Assembly (NCBI GenBank): GCA_947493535.1
Contig: CANLRK010000001.1
Span: forward strand, 248,001 to 312,000
Direction: 5' to 3'
DNA length: 64,000 bases
Source of the DNA: an uncultured Flavobacteriaceae bacterium
GTDB taxonomy: Bacteria > Bacteroidota > Bacteroidia > Flavobacteriales > Flavobacteriaceae
The notes beneath the pieces are model-generated. The model did no database searches. It was not told the origin of the DNA and saw only the letters and a program-made list of their open reading frames with translations. How positions within the stretch are numbered: the first letter of the stretch is position 1; each line of letters opens with the position of its first letter. Of this stretch, positions 1-9,602 are shown one piece after another. The translations under genes were made by a program, and so were the position numbers.

Positions 1-838
1 TCGCCATAATTAAAGGCAACGCTATAACATACTTAATTTTTAATGTACTGTTTGATTTTTCTTTTGTTAACATAATAATTCGTTTTTTAATTAATGATGA
101 TGAATAAAATTGGTTTACTATTGAAAATTTAGCCACATTAAATGCATGTGACAATAAACTTTGATAATAGTTTTGTTGATATTTTGAAGCGTATTTATCG
201 GCTATAAACTCATGTGTTTCTGTTATTCTATTTTGATATAAGTACACTAATGGATTAAACCAAAACACAATTCGTAACAGCTCAAACCAAAGTAAATCAA
301 TAGTGTGTTTTTCGTTTACATGCACCCTTTCATGCTTTAGTATACTTTCTACATGTTCTTTCTTTAATTGATCGCCTATAAATATGGTGTTGAAAAAAGA
401 AAATGCATCTTCAGAGTTTTTAAGTGTTGCAATTGTATATCCTTTCTTTTTTATAAAGCTATTATTCTGTGTCAGTTTTACTAATTTGTAAAATTTATAT
501 AACAATATTATAGTAAAAAAAAACATTCCTACATACCAAATGCTGTTCAATGAAAAACTGAATTCATCAATTAAAGGACTAGCAGTAAAATGCGCTGCAC
601 CTAGTAATTTTTCTTGATTTCCCCCAATAATTACTGTCGGAAATTTTATAATATATTCTTCTGGGATTACTCTTGAAAACAATTCCAATTTAATAAAAGG
701 AAGTACTATTGAAAGTATAGAAGATGCTATTAAGTATACCCTATTCCAGTTAAAAAAAGTTTCTTTTCGCAATAAGAGCTCGTAAACTAAAAAAAAACAA
801 AACTGAAAAAATACTATGTTTAAAAACGTAGTTTCCAT
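1..838 (-). CDS. BlaR1-like M56 family membrane metallopeptidase (C-terminus beyond left edge)
   Basis: Partial gene read leftwards from ATG at 838; about 279 codons are visible and the frame is still open at base 1. The N-terminal part has hydrophobic segments, followed near residue 169 by the zinc-peptidase motif HERVH and, further on, ETHEFIADKYA, typical of M56/BlaR1 peptidases. In that family a membrane sensor cleaves or inactivates the partner BlaI/MecI repressor, or acts in another membrane signalling role. The repressor gene ends one base upstream (stop at 840), so the two are translationally coupled. Flavobacterial M56 proteins often carry a TonB-like or other periplasmic C-terminus, which is not visible here. 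The ligand is unknown; beta-lactam sensing should not be assumed. Confidence 0.9.
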   Translation of the reverse strand, partial: METTFLNIVFFQFCFFLVYELLLRKETFFNWNRVYLIASSILSIVLPFIKLELFSRVIPEEYIIKFPTVIIGGNQEKLLGAAHFTASPLIDEFSFSLNSIWYVGMFFFTIILLYKFYKLVKLTQNNSFIKKKGYTIATLKNSEDAFSFFNTIFIGDQLKKEHVESILKHERVHVNEKHTIDLLWFELLRIVFWFNPLVYLYQNRITETHEFIADKYASKYQQNYYQSLLSHAFNVAKFSIVNQFYSSSLIKKRIIMLTKEKSNSTLKIKYVIALPLIMA

Positions 839-839
839 A

Positions 840-1202
840 TTACTTATTTTTAGTATTTATCTCTTTTAAAATGTCTTCTAAATCACTTACAGAAATATCT
901 TTATTTTTGGTAAAATAAGAAATCATACTTTTAAAAGAACCTTGAAAATAGCCTTCCACTAATTTTTGCGCAGACTGTTTACTGTAACTCTCTTTTGAAA
1001 TAATTGGATAATACAAATAGCCTTTACCTGCTTTTTCATGTGCAACAAAGCCTTTAGTTTCAAGTATGCGTATTATTGTTGAAACCGTATTATATGCAGG
1101 TTTTTGTTTAGGGAATAACGCTATAACTTCTTTCACTGAAGCCTTTTTTAAACTCCATAAGTGTTGCATTATTTCCTCTTCAGCTCGGGTTAATTGTTTC
1201 AT
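840..1202 (-). CDS. BlaI/MecI/CopY-family transcriptional repressor
   Basis: 120 residues, the normal size for the family. The N-terminal winged helix begins LTRAEEEIMQHLW and continues through the recognition-helix region (AYNTVSTIIRILETKGF), both characteristic of BlaI/MecI. The C-terminal third is the expected dimerisation part. It lies directly upstream of the M56 peptidase gene (one-base gap), the standard sensor/repressor pairing. Three copies of a palindrome AACTA-N6-TAGTT lie just upstream at 1223-1282, around the likely promoter, so autoregulation is probable. The regulon beyond this operon is unknown; the divergent DUF456 gene could share the operators. Confidence 0.93.
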   Translation of the reverse strand: MKQLTRAEEEIMQHLWSLKKASVKEVIALFPKQKPAYNTVSTIIRILETKGFVAHEKAGKGYLYYPIISKESYSKQSAQKLVEGYFQGSFKSMISYFTKNKDISVSDLEDILKEINTKNK

Positions 1203-1222
1203 AATTCAATCTTTTATTTTAA

Positions 1223-1282
1223 AACTAAAAACTTAGTTAAACAAATATAACTAAAATTTTAGTTTAAACTATTTTTTTAGTT
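1223..1282 (-). promoter_or_regulatory. Promoter and three putative BlaI operators
   Basis: Three 16-bp inverted repeats of the form AACTA-N6-TAGTT lie at 1223-1238, 1249-1264 (a perfect palindrome) and 1267-1282. A minus-strand -7 box TATATTTG at 1242-1249 (Bacteroidota consensus TAnnTTTG) lies between the first and second. Centre spacings are 26 and 18 bp. The arrangement fits repression of the blaI-M56 operon by its own repressor; that this protein binds here is inferred. Confidence 0.65.
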
Positions 1283-1329
1283 AGAAAATGTAACAAATTA
1301 GATTGATAAGCGTCTGATAAATAAAAAAT

Positions 1330-1827
1330 ATGGATATTTTATTCGTTGTAATTGGTATAATTTTAATTTTTGGTGGAATAATAGGCAGCTTTTTACCCGT
1401 TATTCCAGGTCCTATTACGAGTTGGTTTGGCTTATTATTTTTATACCTAACTAGTGTTATATCTATCAATTACACGCTGCTAATTATTACACTTATAATT
1501 GCTTTAGGAATATTTATTTTAGATTATTTTATTCCGGGTATGGGTGCCAAACGTTTTGGAGGTTCAAGATATGGAATAATAGGTACTACTATTGGCTTAT
1601 TGATTGGTTTGTTTTTCTTTCCTCCTTTCGGGATTGTACTTGGTCCTTTTTTAGGAGCTCTACTTGGAGAGTTTGCCTACGGCGCTACTTCAAAAGATGC
1701 TGTAAAAGCTGCTTTCGGATCGCTTATTGGTTTACTATCATCTGTATTTTTAAAATTCATTGTCGCCATAGTATATGCTGGAATTTTCTTTTGGGTATTC
1801 TTTAAAAACATCCAAGCTATTATTTAA
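1330..1827 (+). CDS. DUF456 family membrane protein
   Basis: 165 residues, almost wholly hydrophobic, with about four to five membrane segments and a glycine-rich stretch (GTTIGLLIGLFFFPPFGIVLGPF begins after residue 90) of the kind that defines DUF456 proteins. Function is not established for the family. It starts at ATG 1330, divergent from the blaI operon, with 127 bp between the two starts containing the operator palindromes. Its stop codon abuts the stop of the convergent MATE gene with no gap, and no terminator is visible between them. Confidence 0.85.
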   Translation: MDILFVVIGIILIFGGIIGSFLPVIPGPITSWFGLLFLYLTSVISINYTLLIITLIIALGIFILDYFIPGMGAKRFGGSRYGIIGTTIGLLIGLFFFPPFGIVLGPFLGALLGEFAYGATSKDAVKAAFGSLIGLLSSVFLKFIVAIVYAGIFFWVFFKNIQAII

Positions 1828-3147
1828 CTATTTTAACAATATCTTTTTAAAATCTATTTTTAATAAAAAGCCGCGTAAAAATATCCACACCATAAATGAG
1901 AGCCAAACACCATAAAGTTTAAGGTTAAAATAATCTGTTACTATCATTACAGGAATAAAACCTAAAAAAGTAGCTATTAATAACACATTTCTGAGTTTTT
2001 TCATTTTTCCCATACCTTTATACATTCCGTCATAAATAAAGGCTACAGCGCATAAAGGCTGCATAATAATTGCCATCCAAAAAGTTTCATAAAACTGATC
2101 GCGAACCAACTCATTATTGGAATATAACTTTCCTATAGGGAAGTATAAAACACCTAAAAATACAATTAAAACCAAGCCGACAACTAAACCGTATTTAGTT
2201 AACTTTTTACTAAGAATACTCATGTTGCCAAAATCTTTCGCTCCATACAATTTCCCTGATATCATGTTACCCGCACTTGCATAGCCATCAATTATAAAAG
2301 CGCATAAAAACCAAATATTTATTGCAATAGTATAGGCATTAATATAGGCAATACCATAACTTGTAGCATAGTAACTTGAAACATTTAATGCGATATTAAG
2401 TGCAAGAGTACGTACAAAAAGATTCAAAATCATCACCACAAGGTTTTTGATTTCCTTATTAAACGGTAAAGATATTGATATGTGTATATTGGTTTTTTTA
2501 ATTAAAAAAAAGAAAGCCAAAACAAGCATTACTGCTTGTGATATTACACTTGCATACGCAGCTCCTTCTAAACCCATAGGAGGAATATAATTTTCTATCC
2601 CGAACACTAAAAGCACATCCAAGCCTAAATTAAAAACCAAACCCGTTAAAGCAATCAACATCGGATAATACGTATTCTGCAGCCCTCTGAATGTACCTAT
2701 TATAGCAAAAGTTACCAATAATAATGGAAACCCAATTGCTCTAATTTTATAGTATGACTCACAATAATCTAGTACTAATCCCTTAGCATTATACAAACTA
2801 AATATTTCTCTAGCAAACGGGTAAGTTATACCTAAAATAAACAAGCTAACTATAATAATAATGGTAATAGCTTGCATAGGTAAGTTTTTTACTTCATGTA
2901 ATCTACCCGCACCTAAATACTGTGATACTATTGAAGAAATAGCACTCCGACTTTGACCTAGCATCCATATAAGCGCATTTAAAAAAACAGAAACTAAGCC
3001 AACTGCTGCAGCGGCCTCAGCACTATGTTTAGGTAAATTACCTATTATAGCTAAATCAGTTGCTGAAATGATTGGCTCTGCTATTCCGGCAATCAATGCT
3101 GGAACTGCTAACTTATTAATACTCTTAAAGCTTAGATCTACTTTCAA
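1828..3147 (-). CDS. MATE family multidrug/cation efflux transporter
   Basis: About 439 residues with some 12 predicted membrane spans in two homologous halves. The first half contains AGIAEPIISATDLAIIGNL, the usual MatE opening. MATE proteins export drugs or metabolites by Na+ or H+ antiport across the inner membrane; the substrate cannot be read from sequence. No ATG is near the N-terminus. I prefer TTG at 3147, one base after the upstream hydrolase stop codon, giving MKVDLSFKSINKLAVPAL, which matches family N-termini. A TTG at 3180 would add 11 residues and overlap the hydrolase gene. The gene follows the hydrolase and AddB-like genes, probably as one transcript. Confidence 0.88.
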   Translation of the reverse strand: MKVDLSFKSINKLAVPALIAGIAEPIISATDLAIIGNLPKHSAEAAAAVGLVSVFLNALIWMLGQSRSAISSIVSQYLGAGRLHEVKNLPMQAITIIIIVSLFILGITYPFAREIFSLYNAKGLVLDYCESYYKIRAIGFPLLLVTFAIIGTFRGLQNTYYPMLIALTGLVFNLGLDVLLVFGIENYIPPMGLEGAAYASVISQAVMLVLAFFFLIKKTNIHISISLPFNKEIKNLVVMILNLFVRTLALNIALNVSSYYATSYGIAYINAYTIAINIWFLCAFIIDGYASAGNMISGKLYGAKDFGNMSILSKKLTKYGLVVGLVLIVFLGVLYFPIGKLYSNNELVRDQFYETFWMAIIMQPLCAVAFIYDGMYKGMGKMKKLRNVLLIATFLGFIPVMIVTDYFNLKLYGVWLSFMVWIFLRGFLLKIDFKKILLK

Positions 3148-3148
3148 A

Positions 3149-3988
3149 TTAGTTAATAAATTTAAGTAGTTCGGTAGCAACCAACTCTAAATCATCGGGT
3201 AACTCTTTCGATTTCCATGGATGAGTGGCACCAAAAGTATGATTTGCATCTTCAATGACAAAAAGTTCACTTGAAGCACTCCATTCATGTAAGCACTCTG
3301 CTTCTTTAAAGGCTACTGTATCATCTGCTGTTCCATGAACAATTAAGTGTGGTACTTTTATAGCCTTTGCCGCTCTGGATATAGTTAAGCGATGTTCATT
3401 TTCCAAAAAATCTTCATAAAATTGATAAAAATGAGGCATTTGCTGTTTAGTTCGTGTGTTTTCAATATAGGCAACGCCTTCTTTCTTCCAAATAGCTAAG
3501 GCATCCTGGTCAGGAAATCGAACTTTGTAATCTGAAGGTGCTGCCAAAGAAACTAATTTTGTAATTCTCGAGTCTTCAGCTGCTTTAATTGTGGCTATGC
3601 CTCCACCTCTTGAATGACCAACTAAAGTAATGTTGGTCGTATCAATTACATTTTTATACTCTTTTTCTTGTGCGGTAACCCAGTTAATTACAGTATCTAA
3701 ATCGTTCAATTCTTTTGAGAAATTATTTTCTCCAAAAGCAATAAGATCCGGAAAATCTATTGGCTGTTCTAGTGTACCACCGTTATGTGAAAAATTAAAT
3801 TTAATGAAAAACACATTGTTTTTTGCCAATGTTTCTGCTAAGATATTCCAGCAGCCCCAATCCTTAAACCCCTTATAACCATGACAAAAAATAACAACCG
3901 GCTTTGGAGTATTATTTTTAGTATAAGTAACATCTAATACGATTGGTTTACTATTATTTTGAGGAATAATAGTTGTATGCTTTTTCAT
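3149..3988 (-). CDS. Alpha/beta hydrolase
   Basis: About 279 residues. Alpha/beta-hydrolase features are visible: the oxyanion region IFCHGYKGFKDWG near the N-terminus, the nucleophile elbow GHSRGGG, the acid in HGTADDTV and the catalytic histidine in DANHTFG near the C-terminus. There is no signal peptide, so it is probably cytoplasmic; the substrate is unknown (an esterase or acyl-peptidase-like enzyme is possible). ATG 3988 is chosen because it falls right after the stop of the AddB-like gene (3990-3992), with AAAAAGAAG upstream. A further in-frame ATG at 4018 lies inside that gene. Confidence 0.88.
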   Translation of the reverse strand: MKKHTTIIPQNNSKPIVLDVTYTKNNTPKPVVIFCHGYKGFKDWGCWNILAETLAKNNVFFIKFNFSHNGGTLEQPIDFPDLIAFGENNFSKELNDLDTVINWVTAQEKEYKNVIDTTNITLVGHSRGGGIATIKAAEDSRITKLVSLAAPSDYKVRFPDQDALAIWKKEGVAYIENTRTKQQMPHFYQFYEDFLENEHRLTISRAAKAIKVPHLIVHGTADDTVAFKEAECLHEWSASSELFVIEDANHTFGATHPWKSKELPDDLELVATELLKFIN

Positions 3989-3989
3989 T

Positions 3990-6728
3990 TTATACTTCTT
4001 TTTCAATAAATGGAACATTTATATTACAAATTTCAAGAATTAACTTATTTAACTCTATTAAATAAGCATCAAATATTTCTTTTGTTAAAACCGAAGTTTT
4101 ATTAGCACCTCGCCCTTCTCTATCTTTTTTAGCAAATTTTAAAAATCCTGCATTAAGGTTTTTAAATGAAATAATTCCTGCTTCAATAGATTGCTTAAAT
4201 ATTTTTTGATGTTCAATCATATACGCATAAGCTAATATTTGAAACGGTTTGCTATACTTAGTGTAATCGGTTGTAATAGCTTGCCAATTAACTATTTCAA
4301 CTTTGTTTTGTTCTACCTTACCTGTTTTATAGTCTATAATTCTAATTACTCCATCAACCTCATCTATTCTATCAACCTTACCAGTAATGTATACTGGAAA
4401 ATTAAGCTCAGGTATATGCAGCTGAGTTTTTAAATCCGTTTCAATTTTCCGAATAACAACTTCTTTACTATTCGCCAACAGTCGTAACTCTTGTTTTAAA
4501 AAATTAGATACATAACGCTTGGCTATATTGAAAATTATTAGGTTTTTACCTGTAGTAATATCCCCTTTTTTAAACTCTTTATTAAATTGTTTCTCTACTT
4601 CCTCATCAATTTGTGATTGCATCTTATTGATAATATCTACCGATAAAACTTGATTCTCTAATGGTTTATAAAATTCTTCTAAGGTATTATGAACAATTGT
4701 CCCTAATGTATTTGCTGCAACGGTTTCTTCTACTTCATTTTCATCATAAATTCGTAAAACTTTTTGTTTATAAAAATCAATCGGATTTCTAATATATTGA
4801 GTAAGAGAAGAAGGTGAAAACCCTTTTTTCGCAATTTCTATCAAGCGCATTAATACCTGTTCATCTTTAACAATACTTTGCATAATACTCTTATTTTTAG
4901 GTATTGTTGGTGCACTTGTTTGATAACTAATTTGATGATTTTCGGTAAGCATTGTTTCCAATTGTAACAAAAACCTGCTTTTCTCTCCAGCGTTTAAACC
5001 ATCTGGTTCGGTATTGTACAATATGGTAACATTTTTAGCGCGTTGTAATAAATGAAAAAAATGATAGGCATAAACTGCATCTTTTTCATAATATGTAGGC
5101 AAATCAAATTCTCTTTTTAAATCAAATGGAATAAATGAGTTACTACTTTTTCCTGAAGGTAAAATGCCTTCGTTAACAGAAGTAACAATTACTCGGTTAA
5201 AATCTAATACTCTAGATTCCAACATTCCCATAATTTGCAAACCTCTTATAGGTTCTCCTTTAAAGTCTAATGTTTCTGTCCCTAATACCTCTTTATACAC
5301 TTGATAAAACTCCTCAAAGTTACTAATGGTTTTATAGCTCTCTTGAAGCGTAGCCAACACATTAAATATTTCATTATAACGATATAAATACTCTAAATCA
5401 AGCTGATGCTCCTCCACACTCAATCTTCCTTTTAAAACATATATAACTGATGTAACTGTTGATGATATATGAGAAATATTTTCACTTAAATAAAATATTT
5501 TCTTTAAAGTTTCATCAGGGTCTAATCTGGCTATAATATTTTCTTTAGATAAATAGATTATATTATTTTCGTGAATGTAAGTAATTACACCTTCTACTTT
5601 AGAAGCTCCAAAAAGTAATTTTGTATAATTATTAGTTAAAAATGTAAGCAGTTTTTTATAATAAAACTGCTTACCAGATTGTTGTATAAATAACTGAAAT
5701 AAGCTTTCAAAAAAAGCTGTTAGAGGAATATCCTTTAAAGACATCCCCATAGTTATATTGATGTTTTTTACATTAGTAGGTAAAGAATTAAGTAATGCTA
5801 ATAATAAACTTTCATCACCTAAAACAACTGCAGTTTGTTGCAATTCTTCTTGAGGTAATGTGCTAAGTAACTCACCCACTTTTTTTACTTGACCTACATT
5901 TTTAGGAAGTGCTATTACATCTATAAATTTTTCAGCAATAAACTCATTAGAAATAATAGAGAAATCATTGTTATTATAATAATTCCAAGTACGCTTATAT
6001 TTATTGAAAAAATGAACAATACTAGAATTGTCGGTATTTAAAAAATGAGCATCTACATCCCATAAAACTCTAGCTTGATTATGTGCTAAAAACTCTTGAA
6101 ATATTATTTCTTCACAACTATTTAAAGCGTTAAAGCCAAGAAAATAATGCTCTTTTTTCACACTTTGAATATAGTGTTCAATCTGATTAGAAGCCTCTCT
6201 ATACACTAAGCCTTGATAACCGACATTAGTATTTAGCAACTTTTTCTGAAGCTCATGATAATACTGGTAAGCATTTTTCCAAAAATTCAAATAATTATTA
6301 ATTAATGTTGTTGGCTCAGCATTTGGTGACCACTGTTCTATTTGCTTTATATTTGCAAGGTTAGAAAAAAATTGTTCAGCATTAAGCTTATATCTATCTA
6401 CTTCATTAAAATCATGTAATAATATTTGAGCCCATTTTGAAAAAGAACTAAAAGACTCTTTTAAATCATCCGAAACAAGATTACAATATACTTCATAAAA
6501 AGCAAACAACACTTCTAGGTTAGAAGCAGATTTCAATCCTGAAATAGATTCAACCAGTTCTTCAATACTTATTATTTCTGGAAGGAAAATTGTTTTATTG
6601 TAATACTGAGCCAATTCTTTCTTTAAAAACACTCCAGCTCTCTTGCTCGGTAAAACAAACACGCATTGACTAATTTGATTACTACTAATAGTCAATTTTT
6701 CTAAACACTTTGCTAAATAACTCTGCAT
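3990..6728 (-). CDS. AddB-like PD-(D/E)XK nuclease
   Basis: 912 residues. The C-terminal part holds a RecB-family nuclease: an upstream histidine in TLGTIVHNTLEEF, then GKVDRID and IIDYKTG at about residues 783-802 supplying the Asp, Asp and Lys of the active site. The remainder resembles the degenerate helicase of AddB: it opens with VFVLPSKRAGVFLKKEL where AddB would carry a nucleotide loop, and no GxxGxGKT is present. I also see no cysteine set for the AddB iron-sulphur cluster. It probably partners the AddA-like protein encoded at 9603-12779 in processing double-strand breaks for RecA. It lies just after the ompA terminator, so it probably needs its own promoter. Confidence 0.85.
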   Translation of the reverse strand: MQSYLAKCLEKLTISSNQISQCVFVLPSKRAGVFLKKELAQYYNKTIFLPEIISIEELVESISGLKSASNLEVLFAFYEVYCNLVSDDLKESFSSFSKWAQILLHDFNEVDRYKLNAEQFFSNLANIKQIEQWSPNAEPTTLINNYLNFWKNAYQYYHELQKKLLNTNVGYQGLVYREASNQIEHYIQSVKKEHYFLGFNALNSCEEIIFQEFLAHNQARVLWDVDAHFLNTDNSSIVHFFNKYKRTWNYYNNNDFSIISNEFIAEKFIDVIALPKNVGQVKKVGELLSTLPQEELQQTAVVLGDESLLLALLNSLPTNVKNINITMGMSLKDIPLTAFFESLFQLFIQQSGKQFYYKKLLTFLTNNYTKLLFGASKVEGVITYIHENNIIYLSKENIIARLDPDETLKKIFYLSENISHISSTVTSVIYVLKGRLSVEEHQLDLEYLYRYNEIFNVLATLQESYKTISNFEEFYQVYKEVLGTETLDFKGEPIRGLQIMGMLESRVLDFNRVIVTSVNEGILPSGKSSNSFIPFDLKREFDLPTYYEKDAVYAYHFFHLLQRAKNVTILYNTEPDGLNAGEKSRFLLQLETMLTENHQISYQTSAPTIPKNKSIMQSIVKDEQVLMRLIEIAKKGFSPSSLTQYIRNPIDFYKQKVLRIYDENEVEETVAANTLGTIVHNTLEEFYKPLENQVLSVDIINKMQSQIDEEVEKQFNKEFKKGDITTGKNLIIFNIAKRYVSNFLKQELRLLANSKEVVIRKIETDLKTQLHIPELNFPVYITGKVDRIDEVDGVIRIIDYKTGKVEQNKVEIVNWQAITTDYTKYSKPFQILAYAYMIEHQKIFKQSIEAGIISFKNLNAGFLKFAKKDREGRGANKTSVLTKEIFDAYLIELNKLILEICNINVPFIEKEV

Positions 6729-6743
6729 TTAGTAAAAATAAAA

Positions 6744-6770
6744 AAAGCGTCTCGGATATCGAGACGCTTT
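6744..6770 (-). terminator. Rho-independent terminator of the OmpA/TSP3 gene
   Basis: Perfect 11-bp stem, AAAGCGTCTCG paired with CGAGACGCTTT around a 5-nt loop. On the minus strand it is followed by a run of T residues (complement of the A run at 6741-6746). It sits 25 bp after the ompA stop and just before the addB-like start. Confidence 0.9.
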
Positions 6771-6794
6771 AAAATTTATTTTAAGAAAATTAAA

Positions 6795-8225
6795 TTACTT
6801 TGCTAATTTAACTTCTACTCTTCTGTTATTAGCTCTACCAGCTCTTGTTTTGTTAGTGTCAATTGGCATAGTTTCACCATATCCAGTAGCTGTTAATCTA
6901 TCAGCTGCAATTCCGTTAGCAACAAACCAATCTCTTACAGCGTTTACTCTTCTTTCAGATAATAATTGGTTACTCTTAGCGCTTCCGTAGCTATCTGTGT
7001 GACCTCCTAAGTCAAACTTAGCAGTTGGATACTCTTTAAAGATAGCGTTCATTGCATTTAATGCTACGTACGCTTGCTCTTTGAAAGTTGACTTTCCTGA
7101 GTCAAATAAGATTGTCTTAGCATAGTCATTTAATTTCTTAACAACTTCTTCAGTAGCTTCTGGACATCCGTTGTTTGCAACAGTACCAGGTACATCAACA
7201 CATTGATCATCTTTATCTAAAACTGAATCACCATCAGTATCAGGCCAAGGACATCCGTTGTTAGCAGCTGGACCAGCTTCTTGAGGACAACCATCTTTAT
7301 GATCAGCTATACCGTCAGCATCAGCATCAGGGCAACCAGCTAATTCTTTTAATCCTGGTGTGTCAACACACTCATCATTAGGATCTGCTACACCGTCTCC
7401 GTCTGTATCAGCACATCCGTTGAACTCAGCAGTACCAGGTACTTCTGGACAAGCATCTTTAGAATCTTCGATTCCATCACCATCAGTATCAGGACAACCT
7501 TTAAATTCCTCTAAACCAGGAACTTCTGGACAAGCGTCATATTTATCATAAATTCCATCACCATCAACGTCAGAACCTCCAAACGCGAAAGTTAACCCTA
7601 AAGTGTTTTGGAAATAGTTTCCGTTTTCTAATTCTTCAGCGAAATTATTTTTGTATACAGACTGTGCTTTAATAGCTATGTTATCTGCAACCCAGAAGTT
7701 AATTCCTAAACCTCCACCAGCTACTAAACCTCTTTCAGTACTGTCGTTAATTTCCATCCAGTTATATCCACCATTAGCTCTAACGTAAGGATCTAACCAG
7801 TTTAAACCACTCCATAAAGTATTTAAGTGATAGTTAACACCTAAATCTAAACCAAAATAATTACCGTCATCTAAATCATTCGGTGAAATTGGGTTATCAT
7901 TCTCATCACTATGATTTCCGTATTGTGTTAATTTATTAAATGTTCCTGTTAAGTCTAAACTTACACCACTACCCATATATCTAGCAACAGTTAGTTGAGA
8001 TACAGCTGGCACATAGTTCCATTGATCTTCAACGTTAAAAAACTCCGTGAACATTTTTGCTTCTTCATATCCAGAGTTTCCTACTTGACCATCATTTCCT
8101 GCTGCTAAAAAGTTAATTGCATTACCTCCAACAGTGATAGCCCATGGATTGTCTTCAGTTTGTGCATTAGCGCTCACCCCAAATATTAAGGCGCATGCTA
8201 CTAATAATTTACCAAATTGTTTCAT
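6795..8225 (-). CDS. OmpA family outer-membrane protein with thrombospondin type-3 repeats
   Basis: 476 residues. Signal peptide ([22 protein letters not shown]), then an outer-membrane beta domain (about 23-215), five calcium-binding thrombospondin-3 repeats of the DxDGDGxxDxxDxCP type (about 217-345), and a C-terminal OmpA peptidoglycan-binding domain with GGHTDSYG and [15 protein letters not shown] (about 365-476). In Bacteroidota this is among the most abundant outer-membrane proteins and ties the outer membrane to peptidoglycan. It has a well-formed promoter (8260-8290) and its own strong terminator (6744-6770), so it is probably monocistronic and highly expressed. Confidence 0.95.
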   Translation of the reverse strand: MKQFGKLLVACALIFGVSANAQTEDNPWAITVGGNAINFLAAGNDGQVGNSGYEEAKMFTEFFNVEDQWNYVPAVSQLTVARYMGSGVSLDLTGTFNKLTQYGNHSDENDNPISPNDLDDGNYFGLDLGVNYHLNTLWSGLNWLDPYVRANGGYNWMEINDSTERGLVAGGGLGINFWVADNIAIKAQSVYKNNFAEELENGNYFQNTLGLTFAFGGSDVDGDGIYDKYDACPEVPGLEEFKGCPDTDGDGIEDSKDACPEVPGTAEFNGCADTDGDGVADPNDECVDTPGLKELAGCPDADADGIADHKDGCPQEAGPAANNGCPWPDTDGDSVLDKDDQCVDVPGTVANNGCPEATEEVVKKLNDYAKTILFDSGKSTFKEQAYVALNAMNAIFKEYPTAKFDLGGHTDSYGSAKSNQLLSERRVNAVRDWFVANGIAADRLTATGYGETMPIDTNKTRAGRANNRRVEVKLAK

Positions 8226-8259
8226 ATTAATAAAGTTTAATTTTAAGTGTTAATCAGAG

Positions 8260-8290
8260 CAAATGTAGCATCTAAAAAGTTATTAACAAA
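8260..8290 (-). promoter_or_regulatory. Promoter of the OmpA/TSP3 gene
   Basis: On the minus strand, -33 box TTTG (8287-8290), 19-bp spacer, and -7 box TACATTTG (8260-8267), matching the Bacteroidota consensus TTTG-N19-TAnnTTTG. Predicted 5' leader is about 28 nt. Confidence 0.8.
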
Positions 8291-8346
8291 AATTTAAGTG
8301 ATTATTTTTTCCCTTTTAGTTAACATTTATATAATAAAATGGTTAT

Positions 8347-9540
8347 TTATATTATATCTAAATCTTTGGCAACCTTTGTAAATGCTGCTATTGCCTTATC
8401 TAAATGCTCTTTTTCATGTGCTGCAGATAGCTGTACCCTAATTCTTGCTTTATCTTTAGGAACTACCGGGTAGAAGAATCCTATAACATAAATCCCTTCT
8501 TCTAATAGCTTGTCTGCCATTACTTGAGATAATTTTGCGTCATACAACATTACTGGCACAATTGCAGAATCTCCTTCAACTATATCTAATCCTGCTTTCT
8601 TCATACCTTCTTTAAAGTAGTTTGTATTCCACTCTAGTTTATCTCTTAAACTAGTATCTGTTTTTAACATTTCGAAAACTTTAATTGAAGCACCAACTAT
8701 TGCAGGCGCTAAAGAATTTGAAAACAAATATGGTCTAGATCGTTGACGCAGCAAATCAATAATTTCTTTTTTTCCTGTGGTGTAACCTCCCATAGCTCCA
8801 CCTAAAGCTTTTCCTAATGTCCCGGTTATGATATCTATTCTATCTAAAACACCTTTAGCTTCTAAAGTACCTCTTCCTGTTTCCCCTATAAATCCTGCAG
8901 CATGGCATTCATCTATCATTACCATAGCATCATACTTATCTGCTAAGTCACAAATTTTATCTAAAGGAGCTACTAAACCATCCATAGAGAACACACCGTC
9001 CGTTACTATTATTTTAAATCTTGCTCCATTTTCATTAGCTGCAATCAATTGCTGTTCTAAATCAGCCATATCATTGTTTTGATAACGATATCTAGCAGCT
9101 TTACATAAGCGAACACCATCAATAATAGAAGCGTGGTTTAAAGAGTCTGAAATAATCGCATCTTCCTTTCCTAGTAAAGGTTCAAAAACTCCTCCATTAG
9201 CATCAAAAGCTGCCGCATATAATATAGTATCTTCAGTACCGTAAAACTCGGCTATTTTTTGCTCCAACTCTTTATGAATATCTTGTGTACCACAAATAAA
9301 ACGAACAGATGACATTCCGAAACCATGAGTATCCATTGCATCTTTAGCTGCCTGTATTACATCTGGGTGTGATGATAAGCCTAAATAATTATTAGCGCAA
9401 AAGTTGATTACTTCTTCACCAGTGCTAATTTTTATAACAGCATCTTGTGGAGATGTAATGATTCGTTCTTTTTTATACAAACCACTATCTTTTATTTCTT
9501 GTATTTCTTTTTCTAAATGAGCTTTTATTTTTCCGTACAT
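8347..9540 (-). CDS. kbl: Glycine C-acetyltransferase (2-amino-3-ketobutyrate CoA ligase)
   Basis: 397 residues from ATG 9540, the usual Kbl length. It is a PLP enzyme of the alpha-oxoamine synthase family: [16 protein letters not shown] near the N-terminus, the [16 protein letters not shown] aspartate motif, and the PLP-lysine region [15 protein letters not shown]. It cleaves 2-amino-3-ketobutyrate with CoA to glycine and acetyl-CoA in threonine breakdown; threonine dehydrogenase is not encoded in this window. A longer reading to TTG 9585 is rejected because it would run through the probable -7 box at 9583-9590. A closely related function (serine palmitoyl- or AON-synthase) is less likely given the length and overall match. 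Confidence 0.92.
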   Translation of the reverse strand: MYGKIKAHLEKEIQEIKDSGLYKKERIITSPQDAVIKISTGEEVINFCANNYLGLSSHPDVIQAAKDAMDTHGFGMSSVRFICGTQDIHKELEQKIAEFYGTEDTILYAAAFDANGGVFEPLLGKEDAIISDSLNHASIIDGVRLCKAARYRYQNNDMADLEQQLIAANENGARFKIIVTDGVFSMDGLVAPLDKICDLADKYDAMVMIDECHAAGFIGETGRGTLEAKGVLDRIDIITGTLGKALGGAMGGYTTGKKEIIDLLRQRSRPYLFSNSLAPAIVGASIKVFEMLKTDTSLRDKLEWNTNYFKEGMKKAGLDIVEGDSAIVPVMLYDAKLSQVMADKLLEEGIYVIGFFYPVVPKDKARIRVQLSAAHEKEHLDKAIAAFTKVAKDLDII

Positions 9541-9582
9541 GATTTTTATTTTATGTGACTCTTTATGTTTTCTCAACACTAA

Positions 9583-9590
9583 CAAAAGTA
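9583..9590 (-). promoter_or_regulatory. -7 box upstream of kbl
   Basis: Minus-strand TACTTTTG fits TAnnTTTG and lies about 43 bp before ATG 9540, just beyond the addA-like stop codon. No clear -33 box is seen. It supports the shorter kbl start. Confidence 0.5.
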
Positions 9591-9602
9591 ATTATTTTGA
9601 CT

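Noticed and set aside
7200-7580. DNA-level repeats within the OmpA gene, seen first as a possible repeat array
   Set aside because: They encode the five thrombospondin-3 repeats. The spacing is irregular and the sequence diverged, so this is neither a CRISPR array nor a satellite.
9541-9585. TTG start adding 15 residues to Kbl
   Set aside because: It overlaps the probable -7 box, and the shorter protein matches the family length.
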